A stretch of DNA of 64,000 nucleotides from Mytilus edulis. Lineage: Eukaryota; Mollusca; Bivalvia; Mytilida; Mytilidae. Location: positions 73,769,960 through 73,833,959 of the forward strand of contig NC_092345.1 in assembly GCF_963676685.1 (NCBI RefSeq). Reading direction: 5' to 3'. Shown here piece after piece: positions 36,746-48,119 of this stretch; the stretch's first letter is position 1, and the number at the start of each line of letters is the position of its first letter. The notes beneath the pieces are model-generated. The model was not told the origin of the DNA. It ran no database searches and saw only the letters and a program-made list of their open reading frames with translations. A program made the translations under genes and the position numbers.

Positions 36746-37786
36746 CTTGAGCCCAATTGTCAGGAAAAAAATAATCTGGCATGACAAGAGGGGAATTAGT
36801 TTTAAATGAGGTTGAAAATAAATGGTCGTGTGCACAAAAAATAAACCACCACACAAAAAGTGAAAATAAAAAACTCATCCCAAAAAATTCTTGAGACCCC
36901 CTACCTCCCTCTTACAGTACAACCCAGAGTACAACCTGGAACAAACTCTTAGTATATGGTCAACATCTGCTATAGTCGCATCAAATGGTGACCATTTATT
37001 TGAGGGGTCATAAAACCTGGGATGTTGGCCATTTATTGGGGTCATAAACCATGGACTGGTGGTCAAGCTAATCAGTTTCATTATTTTTTATCTATTTATT
37101 TAAAAGGTGTGTAAATGTTATCCTGCATCAGTACTTTACCTGTACAGGTGAATTGTTTTTTTTCCCATTGAAGTTGTCTACATGTGTATAAGTTTTGTTT
37201 AAAGATTGAAATAGAATTTTTGTATTTCTTCATTTCAAAAGGTTGGAAATCATCTACATGTAAAGGCCACAATGTATTATTATTTATTCTCTTTACATGT
37301 GATTCTTTTTTTCTTATTCTGTATTTTTTGGGATGCAAATAAATTCCCTCTCTCAAGCAGTTTCAAGTGTTTATATTGCAGAAAATTCAGTTCAATCTTT
37401 ATCACAATGCTTAAATGATAAAGAGCTATAATTATTCAGTTTAAGATAATTTTTCCCTTTACAAAAGAATACAAAGTTGAACAACATCTTATTTATTAAT
37501 AAAATCAAAAAGAAATTTAAATAAAATAAGTTTTGTAAGAAAAAGCAGACAAAATATCTCAAAATAAAGTTGTGACTTTTTTTCCTCTGACTTTTTATCC
37601 CTGATTTTTTTGTATGTGACTTTTTTCCTGTGATTTTTTTCCTTACATTCGTTTTTTCCCAATTTCAGTGTATGCTATATAAGAATGGGTACAGTTTTTA
37701 ATGGCAAAAATGGCACACTCCTACCAAATAAAATCGAAGTTACCCCCCGTGGCCCCCAAAGACAGAAATCATACTGCTATATATAT
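36746..37786. other. non-coding stretch left of the Penelope-like element
   Basis: AT-rich with a short (TA)n at the element border. If the CIDE-N/RING gene starts in the 44-kb cassette, this is intron. Confidence 0.35.
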
Positions 37787-38716
37787 AAAAGAATTCCAAA
37801 CTGTCCAAGATTTTCCCTGAGCCTCCAATGATAGCTTTTAGGCAACCTAGTAGTCTACGGAACCTACTAGTGCGGGCTGAAGTGTCTGATAATAGAAGTA
37901 CTTCTGGAGAATGTCGTTCGTGTGGAGAAAAACGCTGCAAATGCTGTTTACAGATGCAGCATTCGTCAACATTTCACAGTAAGGCAACCGAAAATAACTA
38001 TAACATATTTTGCAATGTTACCTGCAAAAGTATGAATGTTATTTACATACTAGAATGTTCGGTTTGTGGCCTCCAATATGTTGGTGAATCAAAGCAGCCT
38101 TTCCACAAACGCCTCAATGGCCATAGGAGTGATATATCTAAGAAGCCACTTCTTCCAGTCTCTCAGCACTTCAGACAGTCAGATCACAAACTTGATGACT
38201 TTAACCGCATGAAAATTCTAGTGATTGAACAGAACATTCACTGGAGTGATGCACAGCGACAGGTTCGGGAAAGCTTTTGGATAAAGGAACTTAATGTACA
38301 TCACCCAAACGGCATCAATAAGAAATACTAAAAGTTTTGTTTTCACTTATTTTTATTGTTAATATACACAGTCACGTATATTGATTTATAGTGTTTTGTT
38401 TAAATTATGATATTCAGGATTAAAATCAATCGACCAAAACTTACCTGTATTATCACCTGATCTATTTTCACACCTTATACATTATGTATCAGTATTGTTA
38501 AAACTTGTGACACAAGAAGAAGGCCATTTGTTGAGCCGAAATATTTGTCAACACGATTTTATAACAACATTTTCGTTTAATAACACCTTATATCAGTACC
38601 GTTGTGCAAATCTTTAGACTGATATATTTTTTTCCTTATCTGCATAGTATCGCCTATTCTAGACGATCCGGTACATAGTAAATTTGCTGGTTGGTCCTTT
38701 TTATAGACTTTTATAT
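37787..38716 (+). repeat. left pseudo-LTR (5'-truncated element copy)
   Basis: It holds a 168-codon open stretch (37828-38331) identical to the C-terminal 167 residues of the element's protein. It is not a separate gene. Confidence 0.9.
38504..38554 (+). ncRNA. possible hammerhead relic in left pseudo-LTR
   Basis: 'aagaagaaggcc' ... 'gagccgaaatatttgtcaac' resembles a hammerhead: stem II GGC/GCC, GAAA, short stem III and a GTC cleavage triplet. The CTGANGA core is altered (caagaaga). Hammerheads are known in pseudo-LTRs of Penelope-like elements. Confidence 0.4.
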
Positions 38717-38790
38717 TATTTTCCCCCTGAATGACCTGTATCATGTTACTCACATAATCCCAGCAAATTTAAGTTTTTAGCTCTTATATC

Positions 38791-41508
38791 ATGAACATCA
38801 ATGATTATTTTAAAGAACTTAGAGCTATTAAACAAAAACAAATTAGAACTGAACACCATTTATCTAATTTGATTAACTACGAGTTTAATGAACGTATTCC
38901 TAACGGACTACAAATCAAGATCAAGCCACAAGCACCTGGCTCTTTATCCAAAACACTACTTCGCAGATGGGACCAAACCCTCTTCCATTGTTCAAAGCGG
39001 TTAGTGGTCCTCCTCAAACAACACTGCGAAGGACATCTCAAAACTCTCACTGGCGAGTTTAACACCATTTTGAATAGCTGCAAAAGAGATCTAACATCTG
39101 ACAATTGTGATGCTATCAACACTCGTCTCAAGGATATAACTACTATACAATCCAACAACTTAAGTGAAAGACAAAAACGAAAATTCCGCAGGGATGGCAT
39201 AGAATACACACACCCTTCCTTACCATCAGAGAGAAAGACTAAACGAATTAGACGCTTTAAACGTAGACCTCAAAAGACTGATTCACCCTCCAACATCGTG
39301 GTCAATCTTTCTCAACACCAATTAACGGACTCGGAAAAATCTCTTCTCTCTAGAGGACTTAACTTCTGTCCTCTACCTGCTCCTGTCAATGACACCAAAT
39401 TGTCGGAAGACCTTGACAATTTTGCCAGAAGTCTACGTATTAAGGAATATTTCGCGTCGAAGGAGGATAACATAATAAGCGCGGATGGGGACTCAGAAAT
39501 TTCAGAAGAAGAGAACAACTACAAATTTATTAAAAAGAGTTCTTGGATCCCTAGACCGAGCAAAAATGCTACCTTGGAATCTTTTATTGATAACTTTAAG
39601 TCGGACATTATTAAAAACACTAAAAATAACAATAAACCTTTTGACAATCTTACCAATGAAGAACGGACTGCACTGAAAAACTTACGATCTAACAACAATA
39701 TCGTTATTAAACCTGCAGACAAGGGCAGTGCAGTGGTTGTCATGGATAAAACTGCCTATATTCAAGAGGCTGAACGACAACTTAGCGATGCAAGGTTCTA
39801 CCAAAAACTAGACTCTGATCCTACTACATCTTTTAGCAGAGATATTACTAATAGTTTGGTAGAAATGCATGCCGATGGTTTCATCGATGACAAAACTCTT
39901 GAATATTTGAAACCAGAAAACCCAAAACCGGGCAGATTTTATCTATTACCTAAAATTCATAAGGCCAATAACCCAGGAAGACCTATAGTTTCAGCGAACG
40001 GTCATCCGACGGAAAAAATATCGGAATTTGTTGACTTCCATCTTCGTCAACATGTTGAAGACTTACCATCTCACATCAAAGATACAACCGATTATCTTAG
40101 AAAAATGCAGGCCTTAAACCCACTCCCCTCCGACACGACTCTTGTTTCCATGGATGTTACCTCCCTCTACACTAATATTCCACATGCAGATGGCATCGAT
40201 GCATGCAAAGAAGTTTGGAATTCCAGACCAGTGAAATATCCACCTACTGAATGCCTGGTCAAAATGCTCACGCTGGTACTTAAGAAAAACAACTTCACTT
40301 TTGATGGAGATCATTATTTGCAAGTAAATGGAACTGCCATGGGCACCAAAATGGCTCCGTCATATGCCAACATATTTATGGGCAAATTAGAGAAACAACT
40401 CCTTGAAACTTCCATCGAAAAACCGCTTTCCTGGTTTAGATTTATAGATGATGTGGATATGAAATGGAATAAAAGCGACGAGGATTTAGACACTTTTATC
40501 ACTCATGCCAACAACATACATCCAAGTATCAAATTTACTCATGAGAAGTCTAAATCCAAAATCGCCTTCCTCGATACTTCAAGTTCGCTCACAGAGGGCA
40601 TCATATCTACAGATTTATATTCTAAGCCTACTGACACTCATCAATATTTGTCCCCTAAAAGTTGTCATCCTGCTCATCTTACCAAGAGCATTCCATACAG
40701 TCAGGCACTTAGAGTCAAGCGAATATGCTCCAACACAGAAACAACTAAAAGACAACTGCGTAAACTTGAAACTCGCTTGAAGAAAAGGGGCTACAAACAC
40801 AGAAATATCAAAAAAAGCTTTCAGAAAGCGGAGTCAATTCCGAGGAGTGAACTATTGGAATACAAAGTTAAAAAGAAAAGCAAAAGGACTCCATGTGTTC
40901 TAACTTATCACCCATCTCTCAAAAACAGCTTTGGTGTCATTCGTGAGCATTGGAAATCAGTTGAAAAGAATTCCAAACTGTCCAAGATTTTCCCTGAGCC
41001 TCCAATGATAGCTTTTAGGCAACCTAGTAGTCTACGGAACCTACTAGTGCGGGCTGAAGTGTCTGATAATAGAAGTACTTCTGGAGAATGTCGTTCGTGT
41101 GGAGAAAAACGCTGCAAATGCTGTTTACAGATGCAGCATTCGTCAACATTTCACAGTAAGGCAACCGAAAATAACTATAACATATTTTGCAATGTTACCT
41201 GCAAAAGTATGAATGTTATTTACATACTAGAATGTTCGGTTTGTGGCCTCCAATATGTTGGTGAATCAAAGCAGCCTTTCCACAAACGCCTCAATGGCCA
41301 TAGGAGTGATATATCTAAGAAGCCACTTCTTCCAGTCTCTCAGCACTTCAGACAGTCAGATCACAAACTTGATGACTTTAACCGCATGAAAATTCTAGTG
41401 ATTGAACAGAACATTCACTGGAGTGATGCACAGCGACAGGTTCGGGAAAGCTTTTGGATAAAGGAACTTAATGTACATCACCCAAACGGCATCAATAAGA
41501 AATACTAA
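38791..41508 (+). CDS. Penelope-like reverse transcriptase with C-terminal GIY-YIG endonuclease, intact
   Basis: 905 residues without stop or shift. The N-terminal 290 residues are basic and Lys-rich. The RT then shows NNIVIKPADKGSAVVVMDK (302-320), FYLLPKIHK with GRPIVSANG (383-404), VSMDVTSLYTNIP (452-464, catalytic D455), GTAMGTKMAPSYANIFMG (514-531), FRFIDDVD (549-556, catalytic D553/D554) and IAFLDT (591-596). A Cys-rich linker (CRSCGEKRCKCC, 767-778) precedes the endonuclease: VIYILECSVCGLQYVGESK (809-827), KRLNGHRSDI (832-841) and FWIKEL (888-893, likely catalytic Glu). RT related to telomerase plus GIY-YIG in this order defines canonical Penelope-like elements, which nick target DNA and prime reverse transcription there. 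The start ATG follows an A/T-rich leader of about 75 bp after the left pseudo-LTR. Confidence 0.95.
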   Translation: MNINDYFKELRAIKQKQIRTEHHLSNLINYEFNERIPNGLQIKIKPQAPGSLSKTLLRRWDQTLFHCSKRLVVLLKQHCEGHLKTLTGEFNTILNSCKRDLTSDNCDAINTRLKDITTIQSNNLSERQKRKFRRDGIEYTHPSLPSERKTKRIRRFKRRPQKTDSPSNIVVNLSQHQLTDSEKSLLSRGLNFCPLPAPVNDTKLSEDLDNFARSLRIKEYFASKEDNIISADGDSEISEEENNYKFIKKSSWIPRPSKNATLESFIDNFKSDIIKNTKNNNKPFDNLTNEERTALKNLRSNNNIVIKPADKGSAVVVMDKTAYIQEAERQLSDARFYQKLDSDPTTSFSRDITNSLVEMHADGFIDDKTLEYLKPENPKPGRFYLLPKIHKANNPGRPIVSANGHPTEKISEFVDFHLRQHVEDLPSHIKDTTDYLRKMQALNPLPSDTTLVSMDVTSLYTNIPHADGIDACKEVWNSRPVKYPPTECLVKMLTLVLKKNNFTFDGDHYLQVNGTAMGTKMAPSYANIFMGKLEKQLLETSIEKPLSWFRFIDDVDMKWNKSDEDLDTFITHANNIHPSIKFTHEKSKSKIAFLDTSSSLTEGIISTDLYSKPTDTHQYLSPKSCHPAHLTKSIPYSQALRVKRICSNTETTKRQLRKLETRLKKRGYKHRNIKKSFQKAESIPRSELLEYKVKKKSKRTPCVLTYHPSLKNSFGVIREHWKSVEKNSKLSKIFPEPPMIAFRQPSSLRNLLVRAEVSDNRSTSGECRSCGEKRCKCCLQMQHSSTFHSKATENNYNIFCNVTCKSMNVIYILECSVCGLQYVGESKQPFHKRLNGHRSDISKKPLLPVSQHFRQSDHKLDDFNRMKILVIEQNIHWSDAQRQVRESFWIKELNVHHPNGINKKY

Positions 41509-41893
41509 AAGTTTTGTTTTCACTTATTTTTATTGTTAATATACACAGTCACGTATATTGATTTATAGTGTTTTGTTTAAATTATGATATTCAGGATTAA
41601 AATCAATCGACCAAAACTTACCTGTATTATCACCTGATCTATTTTCACACCTTATACATTATGTATCAGTATTGTTAAAACTTGTGACACAAGAAGAAGG
41701 CCATTTGTTGAGCCGAAATATTTGTCAACACGATTTTATAACAACATTTTCGTTTAATAACACCTTATATCAGTACCGTTGTGCAAATCTTTAGACTGAT
41801 ATAATTTTTTCCTTATCTGCATAGTATCGCCTATTCTAGACGATCCGGTACATAGTAAATTTGCTGGTTGGTCCTTTTTATAGACTTTTATAT
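40964..41893 (+). repeat. right pseudo-LTR / element 3' end
   Basis: It includes the GIY-YIG coding end, the stop at 41506-41508 and a 385-bp 3' region that ends at a (TA)n tract. Confidence 0.9.
41681..41731 (+). ncRNA. possible hammerhead relic in right pseudo-LTR
   Basis: Same sequence as at 38504-38554, with the same altered core. Confidence 0.4.
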
Positions 41894-42131
41894 ATATATA
41901 TATATATATATATTCTCTTGTGCGCCCTCCTTCACAAAACAAAATATTCGGATATTCAATTTATATACATATGTTATTTATTTTGTTATTTTTATAGTAA
42001 CTAAAATATACCTGATTATACATATCTACTGTAGCGCATTTGATGGAACTCACAGAGGAATATTCGGTGAAAGGGGAATGAAACGATCTGTATTGACTGT
42101 CCCCAGGTACGATCATCCACATGATCCATAT

Positions 42132-42662
42132 CATAGGGGCCGGTAACATACTGTTTGAAAAAAAAATTACACTGATATGTAATAATATACAATTATGGCC
42201 TTCATCAAAAGTTTTAATATCCAAAATTATTAAATCGAGAAAAGAGTTATTTTCCTCGAGGTCCGTAGGACCGAGGGAAAATAATCTTTTTCGAGATTTA
42301 ATAATTTTGGATATTAACTTTTATAAAGGCCATAACTGTATTATTATACTGAACTGAACGTTAAGTTGTTATTTGAAAGACGTCGTGCAAATTGCCACCA
42401 AATGAGTTATTTTGCCTACGCGCTCATTCCCACACAGTTATTTTGCATACGCGCAGTTGCCCGCGGGAAATATGGGGTTATTTTGACAACGTGCATATTC
42501 CCTAACAGTTATTCTGCCTATGCGCAGTTACCCGCGGGAAAGAGGGGTTATTTGTGAAGGTTATTTTATTATAGTGGTTACTATAGTAAAGTATAATAAT
42601 ACGTATTATTACATATCAGTGTAAACATTTTTTTTTCAAACAGTATGTTACCGGCCCCTGTG
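42132..42662. mobile_element. hAT-like MITE with about 60-bp terminal inverted repeats
   Basis: The left end CATAGGGGCCGGTAACATAC mirrors the right end, with the match running about 60 bp through 'actgatatgtaata'. A nested inverted repeat occupies 42190-42350, pairing across 'ggtccgtaggacc'. Direct copies of 'cccgcgggaaa' and 'cgcgcagtt'/'tgcgcagtt' fill the right half. Flanks atccatat and atccagac match at five of eight bases, which would fit an 8-bp hAT duplication. There is no coding capacity. Confidence 0.65.
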
Positions 42663-42737
42663 ATCCAGACATGTATATATGGCGGCACAGGCACTTGTAT
42701 CAGAAAACGAATCCTATATTATGTAGGGTTATTGTAT

Positions 42738-42822
42738 GAATATTGGGGAATTGTCCGGAGTAGAATTTAATATTATTGCACGAGCTTGTGAGTGTACAAG
42801 GGACAATATTCCCCAATAGTCT
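42738..42822. repeat. short inverted repeat
   Basis: 'attggggaattgtcc' near 42740 pairs with 'gggacaatattccccaat' near 42803. The spacer is about 45 bp. Confidence 0.6.
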
Positions 42823-42872
42823 TTTTGTTGTTGGGATGTATAAGTGCTGAGCCACTCTGTTTTTGTTAGATG

Positions 42873-43575
42873 TATTTCTATCCATCTGATGTGTTAAGCC
42901 TTTTTCAACTGATTTTTATAGTTCGTTCCTATATGTTGTACTGTTACACCACTGTCCAAGGTTAGGGGAAGGGTTGGGATCCCGCTAACATGTTTAACCC
43001 CGCCACATAATGTATGTATGTGCCTGTCCTAAGTCAGGAGCCTGTAATTCAGTGGTTGTCGTTTGTTGTTGTGTTACATATTTATGTTTTGTTCATTGTG
43101 TTACATTTGTCATTTAGGGCCTTTTATAGCTGACTATGCGGTATTGGTTTTGTACCGTACGCGTACGGTGACCTATAATTGGTAATTTCTGTGTCATGTT
43201 CTTTCGTTCTTATGTTGTACTGTTTCACCACTGTCCCAGGTTAGGGGGAGGGTTGGGATCCCGCTAACATGTTTAACCCCGCCACATTATGTATGTATGT
43301 GCCTGTCCCAAGTCAGGAGCCTGTAATTCAGTGGTTGTCGTTTGTTGCTGTGTTACATGTATTTGTTTTTCGTTCATTTATTTGTACATTAATTTGGCCG
43401 TTAGTTTTCTCGTTTGAATTGTTTTACATTTGTTATTTCGGGGCCTTTTATAGCTGACTATGCGGTATGGGCTTTGCTCATTGTTGAAGGCCGTACGGTT
43501 ACCTATAGTTGTTAATTTCTGTGTCATTTGGTCTCTTGTTTAGAGTTGTCTCATTGGCACTTACACCAAATCTTC
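42873..43575 (-). repeat. two mussel dispersed repeats in tandem
   Basis: On the - strand, 43575-43190 is a near-full copy of the 12145-12530 repeat. 43150-42873 is a second copy lacking part of its 5' half. Confidence 0.75.
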
Positions 43576-43587
43576 TTTTTTATATAT

Positions 43588-45027
43588 ATCATAGAGGGAA
43601 ATTTTTGTTTACTTAATCTGAGAATGGAAATTGGGAATGTGTCAAAGAGACAACAACCTGACTAAAGAACAGAAAACAGCCGAAACACTGATAAAATTTG
43701 TCGTCTTTGTACTGTGTATTGCACATACAAAAACATTGCGGTATGGGCTTTGATCATTGTTAAAGGTCGTACGGTGACCTATTATAGTTGTTAATTTCTG
43801 TGTCATTTGGTCTCTTGTGAAGAGTTGTCTCATTGGCAATTACACCACATCTTCTTTTTTATATTAACCGAACAATAATTAATCTGCCCCGTCATTTTTT
43901 TAGTACTGCACGAGATTTTTTTTCTCACTGAAAACTTCAAAGTAACAATAGTCACAAGAACAGTCATTGGAACTTTATATAGGGGGGAGGGGGTCTATAT
44001 AGTTCAAATGAATTTGTGGTGTCTCAGAGTTAAAACATCAAAGGATCTTATTTTGCCGCAACTGTGAATTAAAAAAATTAGAACTCGACTGGCTCTCTTC
44101 AACGTAAATTTCGTGACACCCTATGTTAATTTATAGTCAAACCTGATTATTTTTTAAAGCGACCATTATACTTTCACAGCTGGGGAAAAAGGGTTGGGTT
44201 TTTTATGCACCAAAAACTTAATTCCCCTAACGTGTGTATACTACGGCAGACACGTGTAAAAGCCTTTTTATAGAAGTTTTTTTACAACAATAACTTAAAG
44301 ATTGATTGATTGATTGATTGTTGTTTGTTTAACGCCACATGAGCACAACAAGGCTATATCGCGGCGAGATTTCATTTAATAAATTGTTTCTTATCTTACC
44401 TCCATTTGCTTGAAATAAAATGCCCAAATGTGATGGCGACCTGGTCCTTCCAAAATCAAAATGAAAATGAACAGGTTAAAATCGTGCCATATTTATCTCG
44501 ATTTAGCTGAAAACTTTCCCGTTGCTCGCCTTAATTTAAACCAATTTGTTGCTTTATAAAACAATATATCGAAGAAAAAAAGGCAATTTATTATTATTGC
44601 ATGATATTTTTATTGACTTATGAATTAATCTTAAAATGTTTTCTCGTTTTGATAATTTGTCGCGTTATTTAAAACGATTTATTTTTATGGCGATAAAAAA
44701 CAAATCGGCTAAATGCCTTGTTAGGCATTTTGTCGAAAAAAATAAATCGCAGTAATAAGAAAAAAAAGGCAATTTATTATTATTGCATGATATTTTTATT
44801 GACTTATAAATTAATCGTAATTTTTTTTCTCGTTTTGAAAATATGTCGCGTTATTTAAGACGATTTATTTTTAAGGCGATAAAAAACAAAGCGCCTAAAT
44901 GCCTTGTTAAGCATTTTGTCGAAAAAAATAAATCGCAGTAATGAGAAATAAAGCAGTTTCTCGCTAAAAGTTATATCGCCATCTTGGATTATAAGTATTA
45001 AAACGAGGGTAATATACGCTTCCGTAT
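43588..45027 (-). repeat. 1.4-kb block, inverted copy of 3208-4637 (right copy)
   Basis: Read on the - strand it follows 3208-4637 from end to end: the duplicated 186-bp unit (44945-44575), the TATA-like site, ATG GAG|GTAAGA at 44405-44394, the 'gatt' microsatellite near 44305 and the mussel repeat fragment at 43855-43740. Confidence 0.85.
44400..44570 (-). promoter_or_regulatory. putative promoter and first exon (ATG GAG) for the CIDE-N/RING gene
   Basis: ATG GAG at 44405-44400 is followed by the strong donor GTAAGA. Splicing to 35446 would keep phase 0 and give MEDTEKTKIPLKIFTHDRR, a plausible start just before the CIDE-N domain. It requires an intron of about 9 kb containing the Penelope-like element. 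The role is inferred, not shown. Confidence 0.3.
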
Positions 45028-46150
45028 TCCCCAATGGATATCAAATAGTCATCCTCTTACTTTTGGCACATTTTATTATAGGGCATGGTTTACTAGATGC
45101 TCGATGCATGCTCTAAATAGCCTCTTGTTTTGAACATGTTCTCAATTCACACACGATTGCTAGCTGATAAATTCATAATAGATACCAGGATTGAAAGTTT
45201 ATGGTAAATCCTTATGTTAGATACAGACATCAAAAGATGCAAAAAAGTAGAGTATCTGAAAAACGTGACATATAAACAAAATTTATTTAAGACAAAGCGT
45301 GTAAAGACAGGTTGACAAATGTAAATCTAGATGGACTTTTAATTAACATGATCAGTCCATATATATACATATGAAAAAAGGATGTACACCTCTGAGGAGC
45401 CAAAAATTTCTAGAATTAAACTTTTTTTCTTAACCTGATTTTTGGGTTTATAAGACTGTAACAAAATAATTGGTGAAGAAAAAATCATATGGTGGTGCAC
45501 TTCTTTTTTTGCTACGGCCCTTTGAAAATGCCCAATTTTGATGATTTTCCCATTTTTCATCGATTTTTACCTATTTTGGGGCTATTATCGTGAAAAAAAT
45601 CACAGTTCCACAATTAAACTTTTTTTCATACTTTCTATAAAGATGAATTGGACCAATCTGAATAAATTTTACTTAAAAAAACTATAGGTAGGTGTTAATA
45701 TAAGAAAGTTTTATCATATTTGGAGGCTTTTTTGTGTAAAATTTACTATGCTGTCAATTTTGTATTTTTGTGATTTTTCTCAATTTTAAGAACAAAATGC
45801 ATATTATTTAAGTTTTTTTGTTATAAAAGATTGAAAAAATACATATCTAAGAAATTTGAAAAGACAAAAATGATATGGGATGTACATGGTTCTTGTAAAA
45901 TCATTTTTTGTACCCCTCACCCATTTTCTCAAAATTTTGGCTAAAAATACAGACTTGATTGGTGGTAAAATTTGAAAACTGGATTACTCAAAAACCATTC
46001 ATTGTAAATACACAATTTTTTCACAGAGTTATGTTTGATTATGATATTTTTAAAATTCATTGATATTTTCCACTTGTATCACATGTTTTGGAAATAATTC
46101 AAGAACGAGATTTCAACGAGACTGAACGAGACTGAAAAGTCAGAAGAATA
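45028..46150. other. intergenic, no recognised feature
   Basis: AT-rich, low-complexity sequence. The small frame at 45339-45560 (-) has no recognisable motif. Confidence 0.3.
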
Positions 46151-46154
46151 CATC

Positions 46155-46600
46155 CTTAACACGTTACAGTAGCTCGAAACGCGTTAAAGATGCTTTTAAC
46201 GCGTTAAAGTTGCATTTAACGCGTTAAAGTTGCATTTCACGCGTTTAAGTTGCATTTAACGCGTTAAAGATGTTTTTAACGCGTTAAAGATGCTTTTAAC
46301 GCTTAAAAGTTGCATTTAACGTGTTAAATTTTAAAATTGTATTCAACGCGTTTAAGTTGCATTTAACGCGTTAAAGATGCTTTTAGCACGTTAAAAAAAA
46401 AAGTGGCATTTAACGCGTTAAATTTGTATTTAACGCGTTTAAGTTGCATTTAACGCGTTAAAGATGCTTTTAACGCGTTAAAGATGCTTTTAATGCGTTA
46501 AAGTTGCATTTAACTCGTAAAATTTGCATTTGACGCGTTTAAGTTGCATTTAACGCGTTAAAGATGCTTTAAACGCGTTTAACATGTTTTTAACGTACGG
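46155..46600. repeat. minisatellite of 'tttaacgcgttaaagttgca' units
   Basis: About 20 units of roughly 20-22 bp. Each carries the palindrome ACGCGT or TTAACGCGTTAA, alternating 'gttgcat' and 'gatgctt' spacers. A cousin lies at 1895-2135. Confidence 0.95.
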
Positions 46601-46639
46601 AAGCCTGGAGCTGCCTTGTATTATTGTTTATAACTAAAC

Positions 46640-47010
46640 CATATATGATAATCATCGCGATAATGTTTTGTATATTGCAATACGACGCCTTATTTATCGC
46701 AATATTTCGCTATATTTAACAACAAGGCACTTTATTTAGCGCAATGATTTTTTATATTTAACAGTAAGAAGACTTAATTATCGCAAGAATTTGCTTTATT
46801 TAATAAGACGACTTATTTATCGCAATAGTTCGCTATATCTAACAACAAGGCACCATATTTAGAGCAATGCATTGCTATATTTAAAAAGAAGAAGCCTTAA
46901 TTATCGTTATTATTTGCTATATCTAACAACAAGACGTCTTAGTTATCGCAATGATTTGCTCTAGACACCTTATATATCGCCATACTAACAAGATGCCTTA
47001 GTTATTGCAA
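46640..47010. repeat. degenerate 'tatcgcaat ... aacaaggc' tandem repeat
   Basis: Words 'ttatttatcgcaata', 'gctatatttaacaacaagg' and variants recur at about 50-60-bp spacing. Confidence 0.65.
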
Positions 47011-47039
47011 GATTTTGATTTTAATATATATTCCCACAC

Positions 47040-47875
47040 TTCAGACTGTCTATCAACTCCAGCAAAATTTCCTTAAAATTACTAAATCGGGGACAGCATC
47101 CCAACAACAGGTTGTCCGATTTGTCTGAAAATTTCAGGGCAGAAAGATCTTCACCTATTAAACAATTTAATTCCTTGTCAGATTTACTCTAAATGCTTTG
47201 GTTTCAGAGATATAAGCCAAAATATACATTTTATCCCTATGTTATATTTTCAGCCATGGCGGCTATCTTGGTTGGTTGGCCGGGTCATCGGACACATTTT
47301 TAAACTAGATATCCCAATGATGATTGTGACCAAGTTTGGTCAAATTTGGCCAAGTAGTTTCAGAGGAGAATATTTTTGTAAAAGTTTACGGACGACGGAC
47401 GACGGACGCGAAGTGATGAGAAAAGCTCACTTGACCTTTCAGGTCAGATGAGCTAAAACTATTCAAGATAATAACCAAAATCTGAATTTTTTTCTTAAAA
47501 TTACAAATTCAGGGGCAGCAATCCAGCAATGGATTGCCTGAATGGTCTGAAAATTGCAGGGCAGATAGATCTTGACCAAAGAACAATTTTGTTTTTGAAA
47601 GATTTGCTTGAAATGCTTTGGGTTTAGATATATGAGCCAAAATCTAAATTTTACCCCTATGTTCTATTTTTAGCCATGGCGGCCATCTTGGTTGGTTGCC
47701 GGGTCACCGGACACATTTTTTTAACAAGATACCCTAATAATGATTGTGACCTAGTTTGGTTAAATTTGGCCCAGTAGTTTCAGAGGAGAAGATTTTTGTA
47801 AAAGTTTACGGACGACGGACACCGCCAAGTGATAAGAAAAGCTCTCTTGGCCCTTTGGGCCAGGTGAGCTAAAAA
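47040..47875 (+). repeat. two tandem copies of the 'ggtgagctaaaa' family (about 415 bp each)
   Basis: Both share 'ttagccatggcggccatct'-like words, 'agtagtttcagaggagaa' and 'acggacgacggac', and end in 'gatgagctaaaa' (47455) or 'ggtgagctaaaa' (47873). Confidence 0.7.
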
Positions 47876-48119
47876 GGAAGAGGCGGAAGACATTTGTCTC
47901 CCCAGAACCTTTTCGAGCGAAAAGAACAAAAGAACGAAAAAGAAAATATCAAGAATTCAAGAATAAAATAACTGTTCCGCATGAATGCACACGGGTTTTA
48001 AGGGGATTATGAGAGGTGACCTTTGGTGACACCCGTCGCTCACAATCAAGATAAAAGTCTATTGGGATTGTAGAAGTACATGTTTGCCTATACAACCCGG
48101 CTATTCTACTGACACATTT

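Larger units (their letters stand above)
37787..41893 (+). mobile_element. Penelope-like retroelement with two pseudo-LTRs
   Basis: A 930-bp block at 37787-38716 is repeated at 40964-41893 at an offset of 3177 bp. I found one base difference, near 38627. The block contains the last part of the ORF plus about 385 bp of 3' sequence. A partial copy directly upstream of a full copy is the usual pseudo-LTR layout of Penelope-like elements. Both outer ends abut (TA)n tracts (about 37777 and 41890-41912), so insertion was probably into an AT microsatellite. Near-identity of the two blocks and the intact ORF point to a recent insertion. Confidence 0.9.

Noticed and set aside
37096..37356. - strand frame of 86 residues as first exon of the CIDE-N/RING gene
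   Set aside because: Position and strand would fit, but it is low-complexity and Lys-rich. I see no donor in a suitable phase and no recognisable motif, and the 44.4-kb cassette fits better.
37828..38331. A separate 167-residue GIY-YIG gene
   Set aside because: It is identical to the C-terminus of the Penelope-like ORF and lies in the left pseudo-LTR, so it is a truncated element copy, not a gene.
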